Of a DNA stretch of 58,665 nucleotides, positions 48,937-55,868 are shown one piece after another. The DNA is taken from the IMG/VR virus record IMGVR_UViG_3300032242_001675, positions 1 through 58,665 of that record. One strand, given 5' to 3'. Each line of letters begins with the position of its first letter. Within the stretch, counting starts at the first letter, position 1. This DNA is from a virus. Under the pieces are notes generated by a model that saw only the letters and a program-made list of their open reading frames with translations, was not told the DNA's origin and did not search any database. Position numbers and translations under genes: made by a program.

Positions 48937-48965
48937 TTGCCTTTTGTATAAAAATGAACTAAACT
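48937..48965 (+). promoter_or_regulatory. Divergent promoter, plus direction
   Basis: TTGCCT (48937-48942), 17 bases, then TAAACT (48960-48965), the same boxes as at 2316-2344. Between this and the minus promoter lies an imperfect palindrome (GGGGT at 48875-48879 with ACCCC at 48895-48899 in an AT-rich frame), a possible operator. It drives the base-modification and replication operon. Confidence 0.78.
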
Positions 48966-48992
48966 TTTTTACAGCGCTGATAAAAACAGCGT

Positions 48993-49006
48993 GCCCTGGT
49001 GAGGGC
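48993..49006 (+). other. 5'-leader hairpin and ATAACTTTATAACTT leader
   Basis: GCCCT (48993-48997) and AGGGC (49002-49006) form a five-base stem with loop GGTG inside the predicted 5' leader, followed by AATTTT. It could attenuate or stabilise the mRNA. The 15-base leader element ATAACTTTATAACTT follows at 49013-49027 and is identical to the one at 2358-2372. Confidence 0.5.
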
Positions 49007-49043
49007 AATTTTATAACTTTATAACTTTCAGGAGTATTTTATC

Positions 49044-49355
49044 ATGTCGAATACCACACAAACTCAGGTCGCTACCCAAGAGCTTTCTAAAATCGACCAG
49101 CTCGGCTTTTTGAACGAGCAGATCAAGGACTTAACCGAGCAGGCCGAGGCGCTGAAAACCGCGCTTAAGGCTGAGGCCGCCGCGAGCGGTGCGACCACTC
49201 TGATTGGCGAGCTGTTTGTTGCGAGCTACAAGAAGTCTGAGCGCTCGACCTTTGACCACAAGAAGCTGATCTCCGACTACAACATGACGGAGGCCGACTG
49301 CGCCCCGTTCATGAAGGTCACCTGCGTCACCTCGCTCACTGTTCAAAAAATCTAA
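49044..49355 (+). CDS. First gene of the plus arm, small helical protein
   Basis: 103 residues. A helical first half (LGFLNEQIKDLTEQAEALKT) is followed by a beta-like segment (IGELFVASYKKSERSTFDH). Small proteins of this layout open early operons in other phages, sometimes as host takeover proteins, but no function is known. CAGGAG precedes the ATG at ten bases. Confidence 0.72.
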   Translation: MSNTTQTQVATQELSKIDQLGFLNEQIKDLTEQAEALKTALKAEAAASGATTLIGELFVASYKKSERSTFDHKKLISDYNMTEADCAPFMKVTCVTSLTVQKI

Positions 49356-49366
49356 ACACCCTGGCT

Positions 49367-49382
49367 GCCCCCTGCGGGGGGC
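49367..49382 (+). other. GC hairpin after the first early gene
   Basis: GCCCCC (49367-49372) and GGGGGC (49377-49382) form a six-base stem with loop TGCG. No T-run follows, so it probably protects or processes mRNA between the first and second gene instead of terminating. Confidence 0.5.
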
Positions 49383-49394
49383 TGAGGAATAATC

Positions 49395-49610
49395 ATGAAA
49401 CTCTGCATCGATTGTAAGCACCACTTTTTAAAATACGACGACCACCGCTGCAACGCGCCCGCGAACGGCGCTAACCCGGTCACTGGCGAGGTCATTCAGC
49501 GCAGCTGCGATATCCAACGGAGCGTCACGGCGGCAGTCCTGCCTGGTTACTGTGGCGGGGACGCGCTGTTTTTTCAAGGGATTGAGGTCGTGTCGGAGGT
49601 GACGCAATGA
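49395..49610 (+). CDS. Small cysteine-rich (zinc-binding) protein
   Basis: 71 residues. C4-x2-C7 with His residues, a later HRC, then CDIQR and YCGG give five cysteines and several histidines, a likely zinc site. Similar small proteins occur in many phages next to early genes; role unknown. Confidence 0.7.
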   Translation: MKLCIDCKHHFLKYDDHRCNAPANGANPVTGEVIQRSCDIQRSVTAAVLPGYCGGDALFFQGIEVVSEVTQ

Positions 49611-49789
49611 AAGTCGTCGTTGCAACTCAAGAGGCTATCAGGATTGCGGAGCATGACTGCTCGGCTGCCGCAGACCCTTGGTTCGAGGCCTACCAATGGC
49701 TGGATGAGTATTGCCCTAAAAATCGCCTCGCAGTTGTTGACAAGCACATCGGCACAGACCTCCTTTACGTATGGGTGAAGAAAGTATGA
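49607..49789 (+). CDS. Small hypothetical protein
   Basis: 60 residues, beginning MKVVVATQEAIRIAEH, mixed charge, ending YVWVKKV. ATGA overlap at both ends ties it to the base-modification operon. No family recognised. Confidence 0.6.
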   Translation: MKVVVATQEAIRIAEHDCSAAADPWFEAYQWLDEYCPKNRLAVVDKHIGTDLLYVWVKKV

Positions 49790-50748
49790 GTCGCTCTATT
49801 TTTGAGACTCTGTCCGTCGACCGCACGGTGATCAGGTGGGAGGACCACCTGCGCACCCTCACCCCGGTGGAGAACCACCGTGGCGTCTGGTTCAAGCGCG
49901 AGGACTACTTTGCTCCGCTCGGCTACGGCGGACCGAACGGCTCTAAGATGCGCCAGCTGATCTGGGTGATGAGCAGCCGCCGCGCGGGCAAGACCCACGT
50001 GCTCTCGGGCGCTTCCGTGAGGTCGCCCCAGCTGAGCATGTCTGCAATTGTCGGCGCGCACTACGGCCTGCAGACTCGGCTCGTGGTGGGGGCTACAAAG
50101 CCCGCCACTCTTAAGCGCCACCCGAACCCCTACGTTGCGCTCGGGTTCGGCGCGCACTTTGAGTACATTAACGTCGCTTATAACCCGGCGCTCCAGCGGG
50201 AGGTCGCGCGCCTGACCCAGCCCGAGTCCTTGGTGGTGGAGTACGGCATTACGCTCGACCACAAGAAACACGACAGCGCGCAGGTCTACGGGTTCCACGA
50301 CGTCGGCGCACACCAGGTCACTAACATACCCCCCGAGGTGCGCACGTTGGTGGTGCCCGCGGGGTCTTGTAATTCCCTGGGTAGTGTGCTGCTCGGCCTG
50401 AGCCGGGACTCCAAGAACGTGTCCACGCTGTTCACGCTCGGAATCGGTCCGAGCAAGCAGTCCTGGCTACGCGACCGGATGAACAGCATCGGCGTGGACG
50501 TTGACCGGCTGCCGTTTGCCTGGAAACATTTCTCGCTCCACGACACCGGCTACTCGACTTACCAGGACATGGTCAAGGAGTCCTTTGACGGCATAGAGTT
50601 CCACCCGACCTACGAGGCCAAGTGCATAAGATGGCTTAAGGAGAAAGGCTGGGTGAATGAGGACGACACGAGTATGTTTTGGATCGTAGGCAGCGAGCCT
50701 AAAATACCGCTGATTAAGCCCTATTTCACCCACCAGGTGGAGTCATGA
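49786..50748 (+). CDS. PLP-dependent enzyme, ACC-deaminase/cysteine-desulfhydrase-like (fold type II)
   Basis: 320 residues. FKRED (36-40) followed by GGPNGSKMRQL (48-58) matches the KRED...GGNKxRKL signature of this family, making K54 the likely Schiff-base lysine. GASVRSPQLSMSAIVGAHYG (75-94) corresponds to the substrate-binding loop region, and VPAGSCNSLGSVLLGL (190-205) to the Gly/Ser-rich loop that holds the PLP phosphate. The enzyme would act on an amino acid, by decarboxylation, elimination or rearrangement. Immediate neighbours encode amino-acid:DNA-transferase-like and 5-hmdU kinase-like proteins, so its probable substrate is an amino acid linked to thymine in DNA. A free-amino-acid desulfhydrase is an alternative. 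Confidence 0.8.
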   Translation: MSRSIFETLSVDRTVIRWEDHLRTLTPVENHRGVWFKREDYFAPLGYGGPNGSKMRQLIWVMSSRRAGKTHVLSGASVRSPQLSMSAIVGAHYGLQTRLVVGATKPATLKRHPNPYVALGFGAHFEYINVAYNPALQREVARLTQPESLVVEYGITLDHKKHDSAQVYGFHDVGAHQVTNIPPEVRTLVVPAGSCNSLGSVLLGLSRDSKNVSTLFTLGIGPSKQSWLRDRMNSIGVDVDRLPFAWKHFSLHDTGYSTYQDMVKESFDGIEFHPTYEAKCIRWLKEKGWVNEDDTSMFWIVGSEPKIPLIKPYFTHQVES

Positions 50749-51755
50749 TGAGCCGACCCGACTACCGACTGCCCGAGCAGCGCCTCGGTTATTTCACGCA
50801 GCTGTATTATGCAACTTTAAAATACAAAGTATCTCCCGGACTGGTATACTTATTTATGCCTGAATTAGCCTCTCGTTACAACTGGTCTGTAGACCAAAAA
50901 CTTTGGTTTTCATTTATAAACGGGATGACTCAAAACCCTATAACTTCTATGCGCATAATGGAAGCCTCTCCATTTATTCCCCAGTCAAAAGAAGAGTTCA
51001 AGCGTTTGGACGAATGGTTTAACCGCGAATGGGACAAATTAAGTTTTGATACAGATAGAAGAAAGCAAAAACGCGATACTTTAAAAGCGATTTGGTCTTA
51101 TTCTGAATTAGTAAAAGAACACGGCTCTCAAGAAACTACCTGGAAACAAAAAACACCTTATTCAGTTTTATGGGAAAGAGCTAATGGTAAAATATACAGC
51201 TTTGGCAGGCTGAGCGCGTTCAGTTATTTAGAATATGTTAAGATAATGGGGTATGGAAACGACTGTTCTAGCCTTATGTTTGAAGAAAAAGAAGGAAGTC
51301 GTTCTCATCGAAATGGAGCTTTACTTTTACTAGGTCACGATGAAATTGTTTGGGACAAACGTATTGGCAACGGTTTTAATGGGCGGTATGAAAACTTTGA
51401 AAAAATATGCGAATATTTAACTAAAGCCGCTGATGATTTTTTAAAAGACTTTAACGCCAGGTACCCCGAGATTAAAGGAGATTACTACACTTTAGAAAGC
51501 TGTTTGTGTACGTTTAAAAACTCTTTTTTCTCTCGTAGGTATTTTGGAGTTTACGCCGATATGTCTTGGGACAGAATAAAATGGTATGATGATAAGGGTA
51601 TGTCCAAATATACAGAAATATTTAAAGACATTCGTTCTCAAAATTTACCGGAATGGTTAAGAGAAGAGTGCGAAAATAAACCAGTTTCTCGCTCTATAAA
51701 AGCTAGCAAATTTGCACTAACCGGTATTCCGTATCGAAGCGAGTTTTTTCTATGA
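50745..51755 (+). CDS. Putative amino acid:DNA transferase (AADT / aGPT-PPlase family)
   Basis: 336 residues. LWFSFINGMTQNP and the late segment TLESCLCTFKNSFF with RRYFGVYADMSWDRI resemble, from memory, the family that transfers amino acids onto pyrophosphorylated hydroxymethyl-deoxyuridine in DNA, including the CxxK/RRYxxVYxDM pattern. This would make the amino-acid thymine link that the PLP enzyme later edits. The first ~23 codons are GC-rich, but from about 50812 onward the gene is sharply AT-rich, unlike the genes on both sides, apart from the HNH gene. The recognition should be tested by profile search. Confidence 0.62.
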   Translation: MMSRPDYRLPEQRLGYFTQLYYATLKYKVSPGLVYLFMPELASRYNWSVDQKLWFSFINGMTQNPITSMRIMEASPFIPQSKEEFKRLDEWFNREWDKLSFDTDRRKQKRDTLKAIWSYSELVKEHGSQETTWKQKTPYSVLWERANGKIYSFGRLSAFSYLEYVKIMGYGNDCSSLMFEEKEGSRSHRNGALLLLGHDEIVWDKRIGNGFNGRYENFEKICEYLTKAADDFLKDFNARYPEIKGDYYTLESCLCTFKNSFFSRRYFGVYADMSWDRIKWYDDKGMSKYTEIFKDIRSQNLPEWLREECENKPVSRSIKASKFALTGIPYRSEFFL

Positions 51756-52399
51756 ACTATCAACGTATATATGAAAGTTTAATTTTTAAAGCGCAAGAAA
51801 GACCTCCCCTCACCGGCTACACGGAAAAACATCATATAGTTCCACGATGTTTAGGGGGAAAAGAAGAGCATTCTAATTTGGTCATTCTGAGCGCTGAAGA
51901 ACATTTTTTAGCTCATCAGTTACTCGTTAAAATTTATCCGAAACATGACGGACTAGCTTATGCTGCCAAACTTATGACTATGTCAAAAGGTAAAGGTAGA
52001 GTGGGTAATAAATTATACGGATGGTTAAAAAAGCGCGCTTCAATCGCACAGTCTAATCAGTCTTCTAAGCAGAATAAATTAAATAACCCGTCTAATAAAC
52101 CTGAAGTTAAAGCGATGCGCAGAGAACAGCTTTTAAAAAACAACCCTATGAAAATAGATAGTATTAAGCAGAAAGCTACTTCTAAATCAATCGCAAAAAC
52201 TAAAGAAAGAATGAAAAACCCAAGTCTTAGAAACGCATGGGTTGAAATCGTAACAAAAGCTAAAGTAGAGCAAAACTCTTACGCAAAACAGGGTAAATCT
52301 TTGAGTGATAGATGGAAAGAGCCTGATTTTAAGCGTAAGATGGTAGCTTCGATTAAAGCGGGTAAAGAAAAAAGCAAATTTAAAGAGGTTTTAATATGA
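51752..52399 (+). CDS. HNH homing endonuclease inserted in the modification operon
   Basis: 215 residues, low GC and lysine-rich. The HNH motif has HHIVP (27-31), N42 and H51/H55; after about residue 95 there are repeated DNA-binding elements (KAMRREQLLKNNPMK, KTKERMKNPS, LSDRWKEPDFKRK) of the NUMOD type. The first 60 residues match the HNH protein at 38362. It lies immediately after the AT-rich part of the transferase gene and keeps the ATGA overlaps, so it may have arrived with that segment. Confidence 0.85.
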   Translation: MNYQRIYESLIFKAQERPPLTGYTEKHHIVPRCLGGKEEHSNLVILSAEEHFLAHQLLVKIYPKHDGLAYAAKLMTMSKGKGRVGNKLYGWLKKRASIAQSNQSSKQNKLNNPSNKPEVKAMRREQLLKNNPMKIDSIKQKATSKSIAKTKERMKNPSLRNAWVEIVTKAKVEQNSYAKQGKSLSDRWKEPDFKRKMVASIKAGKEKSKFKEVLI

Positions 52400-52974
52400 A
52401 CCGTATTATCAACATTCGCGGGACTAGCGGATCGGGTAAGTCTACCATCGCCCGCACGTTCCTGGAGCATTTACCGCACGAGCCCCTACCGGACTCCACG
52501 GGTAAAGTGAAAGGCTACCGCGTGGACGCCACCGCGGCGGGCTTAACGCAGCCGCTGTTTATTGTCGGGCGGTATGACATCGCCTGCGGCGGGGGCGACA
52601 CCCTACGCAGCGAGGAAGAAGCCGCGCAGCTTTGTGACTTCGCGCAGCAGCAAGGCCACGTGCTCCTGGAGCGCATGCTCACCAGCGGGAGCGGACCGAA
52701 AGGGCAGTTCGCCTCCACGTTCCTCGGCACGGGTAAAATCACTTACGCCATAATGGACACCCCGCTGGAGGTGTGCCTGGAGCGGGTGATGGGGCGGCGG
52801 GCTGAGCGCGGCGACGACCGCCCGTTTAACCCCGAGAACACCGTGGGCAAGTACCACGGCTCGCACCGCGCGGCGGAAAAACTGAAAACCGCTGGCGAGG
52901 ACGTCCGCCTGATTGACCACACCGACGCGTTTAAACAGGTGTTGGCTATTTACCTGGAGGCCGAGCAGCTATGA
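52396..52974 (+). CDS. P-loop kinase, probable 5-hmdU DNA kinase
   Basis: 192 residues. Walker A RGTSGSGKST (8-17), a lid-like region with ERVMGRRAERGDDRP and a basic tail are typical of small P-loop kinases. In thymidine hypermodification operons the kinase phosphorylates 5-hydroxymethyl-deoxyuridine in DNA (Iyer et al.; Lee et al.). Its direct coupling to the next gene, which resembles the helical domain associated with this kinase, supports the role over ordinary nucleotide kinase activity. Confidence 0.75.
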   Translation: MNRIINIRGTSGSGKSTIARTFLEHLPHEPLPDSTGKVKGYRVDATAAGLTQPLFIVGRYDIACGGGDTLRSEEEAAQLCDFAQQQGHVLLERMLTSGSGPKGQFASTFLGTGKITYAIMDTPLEVCLERVMGRRAERGDDRPFNPENTVGKYHGSHRAAEKLKTAGEDVRLIDHTDAFKQVLAIYLEAEQL

Positions 52975-53858
52975 GCAGCGTACAGACCGTGACCGTAGAC
53001 ATTGACCTGTTTTTAAACTTCGTGACCGAGCGCGAGTCGCTTCGGCTGCGGAAGGAGAGCGGCGAGCCCGCCCCCTGGACCGAGGACGCCACGCTCGCGC
53101 GGTATCGGTTTTGCAACATACGCCGCAAAGACGACCGCGTGACGCGGTGGCTACTGCGCGAGTACTATGCCAAGCTCCCGCCCGACGCGGATTACTGGTT
53201 CGCCGCGGCAATCGCGCGCCACCTGAACTGGCCGCCGGTGCTTAAGGTGCTGCTGCAAGATAAGATGATTCCCGCGCGGGCGGAGAAGTTCTGGCCAGGG
53301 GCGTTTGCCGCCCGGCTGGAGCAGCTGAAAAAGGAGATGGGCAAGGTGTACACCTCGGCCTATGTCGTTTACCCCGGTCACGACAAAGGTAAGACTAAGT
53401 CCCACAACATGGCGCATTTGATATTTGCCCCGCTCGCCGAGAGCGCTAAGCAGGTGCGCGCGGCGCTGCGCCAAGGGCGGCTCGAGCCCACGGTGAACGA
53501 GCTGGTTAAGTCCTACGGCATTAGTAACTTTATGGCGGGGCAGATCGCCGCGGATTTAAGCTACCTGCCGGGGCAGCTGAAAGACGCCTCCGACCTCTAC
53601 ACCTACGCGTCGCGGGGTCCGGGCTCGCAGCAAGGCCTGAACCGCCTGCGGGCGCTGCCGCTGACGCACCAAGACTCCGCGGAGGAGTTCTGCGGCCACC
53701 TGCGGCAGGTGCTCGAGACCATCACCGAGTGGACTCCGTTTAAAGACCTAACGCTGTACGATGTGCAAAACTGCTTTTGTGAGTTCGACAAATACTGCCG
53801 GGCGGTGCTGCTGGAAGGCCGCCCGCGCCAAGACTACCACCCCACCACGGAGTTTTAA
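52971..53858 (+). CDS. HMUDK helical domain / aGPT-PPlase-like protein
   Basis: 295 residues, all helical with basic patches. FVTERESLRLRKESGEPAPW and YRFCNIRRKDDRVTRW (45-60) match, from memory, the helical-domain family named after 5-hmdU DNA kinases and related thymine pyrophosphorylases, itself derived from HhH glycosylases. It probably binds and flips the modified thymine for the adjacent kinase. It could instead be a second transferase. ATGA overlap with the kinase gene. Confidence 0.72.
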   Translation: MSSVQTVTVDIDLFLNFVTERESLRLRKESGEPAPWTEDATLARYRFCNIRRKDDRVTRWLLREYYAKLPPDADYWFAAAIARHLNWPPVLKVLLQDKMIPARAEKFWPGAFAARLEQLKKEMGKVYTSAYVVYPGHDKGKTKSHNMAHLIFAPLAESAKQVRAALRQGRLEPTVNELVKSYGISNFMAGQIAADLSYLPGQLKDASDLYTYASRGPGSQQGLNRLRALPLTHQDSAEEFCGHLRQVLETITEWTPFKDLTLYDVQNCFCEFDKYCRAVLLEGRPRQDYHPTTEF

Positions 53859-53866
53859 GAGAAACT

Positions 53867-54865
53867 ATGGAAATCATCGCACGTAATGTTAATGAGCTGT
53901 TCGCCGATATGCTCTGGCGGTTTAAAACGGAGTCCGTACTTACCCAGACCCGCAACGGACCCGCCCTGCGTATTCCCCGTCCGGTGCTCACCACGCTCTC
54001 AGCGCCCGAGGAGCGGGTGTTGTTTCACGCGGCGCGCGACGCTAACCCTATCTTCCACCTGATGGAGTCGATTTGGATGCTCGCGGGGCGGCGCGATGTC
54101 GAGTTCCTCGCGCTTTTTAACAGCCGCATCGCGCAGTACTCGGACGACGGTCGGGTGTTTAACGCGGCGTATGGCCACCGCATGCGCACCCACTTCCGCG
54201 TAGACCAGCTGATTGAGGCGATTACGCTCCTGCGGCGCGACCCCGAAACCCGGCGGTGCGTGGTGCAGCTGTGGGAGGCCGCCGACCTGACCAATCAGAA
54301 CTCCAAAGACCTCGCCTGCAACACGCAGATAGTCTTCGGGCGCGGGGTGCACGGCACGCTCGACGCACTAGTGACCAACCGCAGCAACGACGCGTGGTAC
54401 GGCTACGCCGGGGCTAACGCCGTGCACTTCACCGTCATTCAGGAGCTCGTGGCGCGGGCGCTCGGTTGGCCAATGGGTACGTACTCCACCGTCACCGCTA
54501 ATCTGCACCTTTACACCGAGCTCTATAACGCCCAGCACCACGTTGAGAACCCGCCCGTCAACGCCGACACTTTCGATTATTACTTCTTAAAGAACCTGAC
54601 GGCTTACCCGTTGATGGTTAACGCGAACTACCGCGGGTTCCTGGAGGACTGCGAGGCGTTCTGCCGCGACCCGTTTAACCAGACCGCGCGCTACCAGCAT
54701 CACTTCTTCCCCGCGGTGGCGCTCCCCATGGCTATGGTGAGCCACGTGCGCCGCACTAAACAGTCCGACGGCTATTACTGGGCGAGCCAGGTCGAGGCTC
54801 AGGATTGGAAAATAGCGACGCAGGAGTGGATTGCGCGGCGCGAGAAAAACTCAGCTATAATTTAA
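53867..54865 (+). CDS. Thymidylate-synthase homologue, predicted dUMP hydroxymethylase
   Basis: 332 residues. The catalytic cysteine is C151 in SKDLACNTQIVF. R172/S173 in NRSND bind nucleotide phosphate, D175 lies close, and N184 in GANAVHF matches the residue that favours dUMP (dCMP enzymes have Asp there). H214/Y216 in ANLHLY bind the deoxyribose. W70 in ESIWMLAG matches the conserved Trp. The operon context indicates a dUMP hydroxymethylase making 5-hydroxymethyl-dUMP, the building block for modified DNA. Ordinary thymidylate synthase is the main alternative. Confidence 0.85.
   Translation: MEIIARNVNELFADMLWRFKTESVLTQTRNGPALRIPRPVLTTLSAPEERVLFHAARDANPIFHLMESIWMLAGRRDVEFLALFNSRIAQYSDDGRVFNAAYGHRMRTHFRVDQLIEAITLLRRDPETRRCVVQLWEAADLTNQNSKDLACNTQIVFGRGVHGTLDALVTNRSNDAWYGYAGANAVHFTVIQELVARALGWPMGTYSTVTANLHLYTELYNAQHHVENPPVNADTFDYYFLKNLTAYPLMVNANYRGFLEDCEAFCRDPFNQTARYQHHFFPAVALPMAMVSHVRRTKQSDGYYWASQVEAQDWKIATQEWIARREKNSAII
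54831..54861 (+). promoter_or_regulatory. Possible internal promoter before the HD gene
   Basis: A perfect -10 TATAAT (54856-54861) lies at the end of the thymidylate-synthase-like gene, with TTGCGC 19 bases upstream, a long spacer. A TAACT-rich leader (54882-54904) follows, resembling the leaders of other promoters in this genome. Evidence is moderate because the -35 is poor. Confidence 0.4.
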
Positions 54866-54916
54866 ACGCGGTCTCTTTTTTATAACTTTTCTAACCTCAT
54901 AACTGGACTACTTCTC

Positions 54917-55405
54917 ATGAAAGACACTCTGGAGTTTACACAGGCGGGCGCGGACGTGAAGCGCTACCACACCCTGCTCACCCTGCAAAGCGAAACCGTG
55001 GGGCACCACTCCCACGGCGTGGCGATGCTCTGCCTACTGCTCGACCCCCAAGCGAGCCGCCCGTTGTTAATTGCGGCGCTCACCCACGACCTGGCCGAAC
55101 ACGTCACCGGCGACATCCCCTCCCCCGCTAAGCGCGAGTACGGCATCGGCGACCAAGTGAACGAGCTCGAGCAGCGGCTCCTCAACTCCGTCGGGCTCGG
55201 CGTGCCGATGCTCTACCACCACGAGGCGCGCATCCTTAAGCTCGCCGACATACTCCAGGGTATGCTGTTCTGCGCTCGTGAGCTGTCGCTGGGCAACCGG
55301 CGCATGCGCGCGGTGTTTAACAACTACGTGAGCTATGCCGAGGCGATGAAGCCGGTCGACCGGGAACGGGTTATTTTTGAAATCATCAAGGAGCAGGCAA
55401 AATGA
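54917..55405 (+). CDS. HD-domain nucleotide phosphohydrolase (YfbR-like)
   Basis: 162 residues. R16, H33, H57-D58 (THDLAEHVTGD), E61 and D111 in LKLADILQG give the full metal- and substrate-binding set of HD 5'-nucleotidases such as YfbR. In hypermodified-thymine phages a hydrolase of this kind removes canonical thymidine nucleotides so the modified nucleotide enters DNA. It could equally trim the dUMP or dATP pools. Its neighbours, the dUMP hydroxymethylase and the DNA polymerase, favour the first role. Confidence 0.82.
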   Translation: MKDTLEFTQAGADVKRYHTLLTLQSETVGHHSHGVAMLCLLLDPQASRPLLIAALTHDLAEHVTGDIPSPAKREYGIGDQVNELEQRLLNSVGLGVPMLYHHEARILKLADILQGMLFCARELSLGNRRMRAVFNNYVSYAEAMKPVDRERVIFEIIKEQAK

Positions 55406-55854
55406 GCGCGAATGATAAACAGGTCGCAGGCACGCACTACCACACCACCACGGGCGCACTTCAGCACTGGGACTACTGCGACGCGAACGACGTGCCGTAC
55501 CTCGAGTCTGCCTGCACCAAGTACGTGCTGCGTTGGCGTAAAAAGAACGGCATTCAGGACCTACTCAAGGCGCAGCATTACCTCGAGAAAAGACTTGAGA
55601 ACCTAGCCGCGGGGGTGGGCGCTCCGCGCGGGGGCACGCTGAACCATACCGATTACCTGCGGTTCGCGCTCGCGCACAATCTAGACTCGCCCCAGCTCGC
55701 GCTGGAGTACGAGATAATCAGCTACGTGCTGCACTGGGGCAACGCGGGGGACTTGGAGTCCGCGCAGTTGGCGCTGGAGGAGCTCTTGTTGCTGGCGCAG
55801 GCGGAAGACGACCTCTCCGCCGATGCCGATTCGTCTTACGTAGACCAGGACTGA
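55402..55854 (+). CDS. DUF3310 (SaV-like) nucleotide-related protein
   Basis: 150 residues. QVAGTHYHTTTGALQHWDYC and YLESACTKYVLRWRKKNGIQD match DUF3310, small phage proteins next to nucleotide metabolism genes that may be kinase-like or regulatory. An extra acidic C-terminal region (about 75-150) ends in DQD. Function not established. Confidence 0.82.
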   Translation: MSANDKQVAGTHYHTTTGALQHWDYCDANDVPYLESACTKYVLRWRKKNGIQDLLKAQHYLEKRLENLAAGVGAPRGGTLNHTDYLRFALAHNLDSPQLALEYEIISYVLHWGNAGDLESAQLALEELLLLAQAEDDLSADADSSYVDQD

Positions 55855-55868
55855 GAGCCCCGCCCCGT

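Noticed and set aside
51752-52399. Group I intron hosting the HNH gene
   Set aside because: The flanking genes are complete and overlap the HNH gene by four bases each; no split gene or intron core is seen.
53867-55405. Z-genome (2-aminoadenine) pathway suggested by the HD hydrolase near a polymerase
   Set aside because: No PurZ-like adenylosuccinate synthetase occurs in the genome, and the neighbouring genes fit thymine modification.
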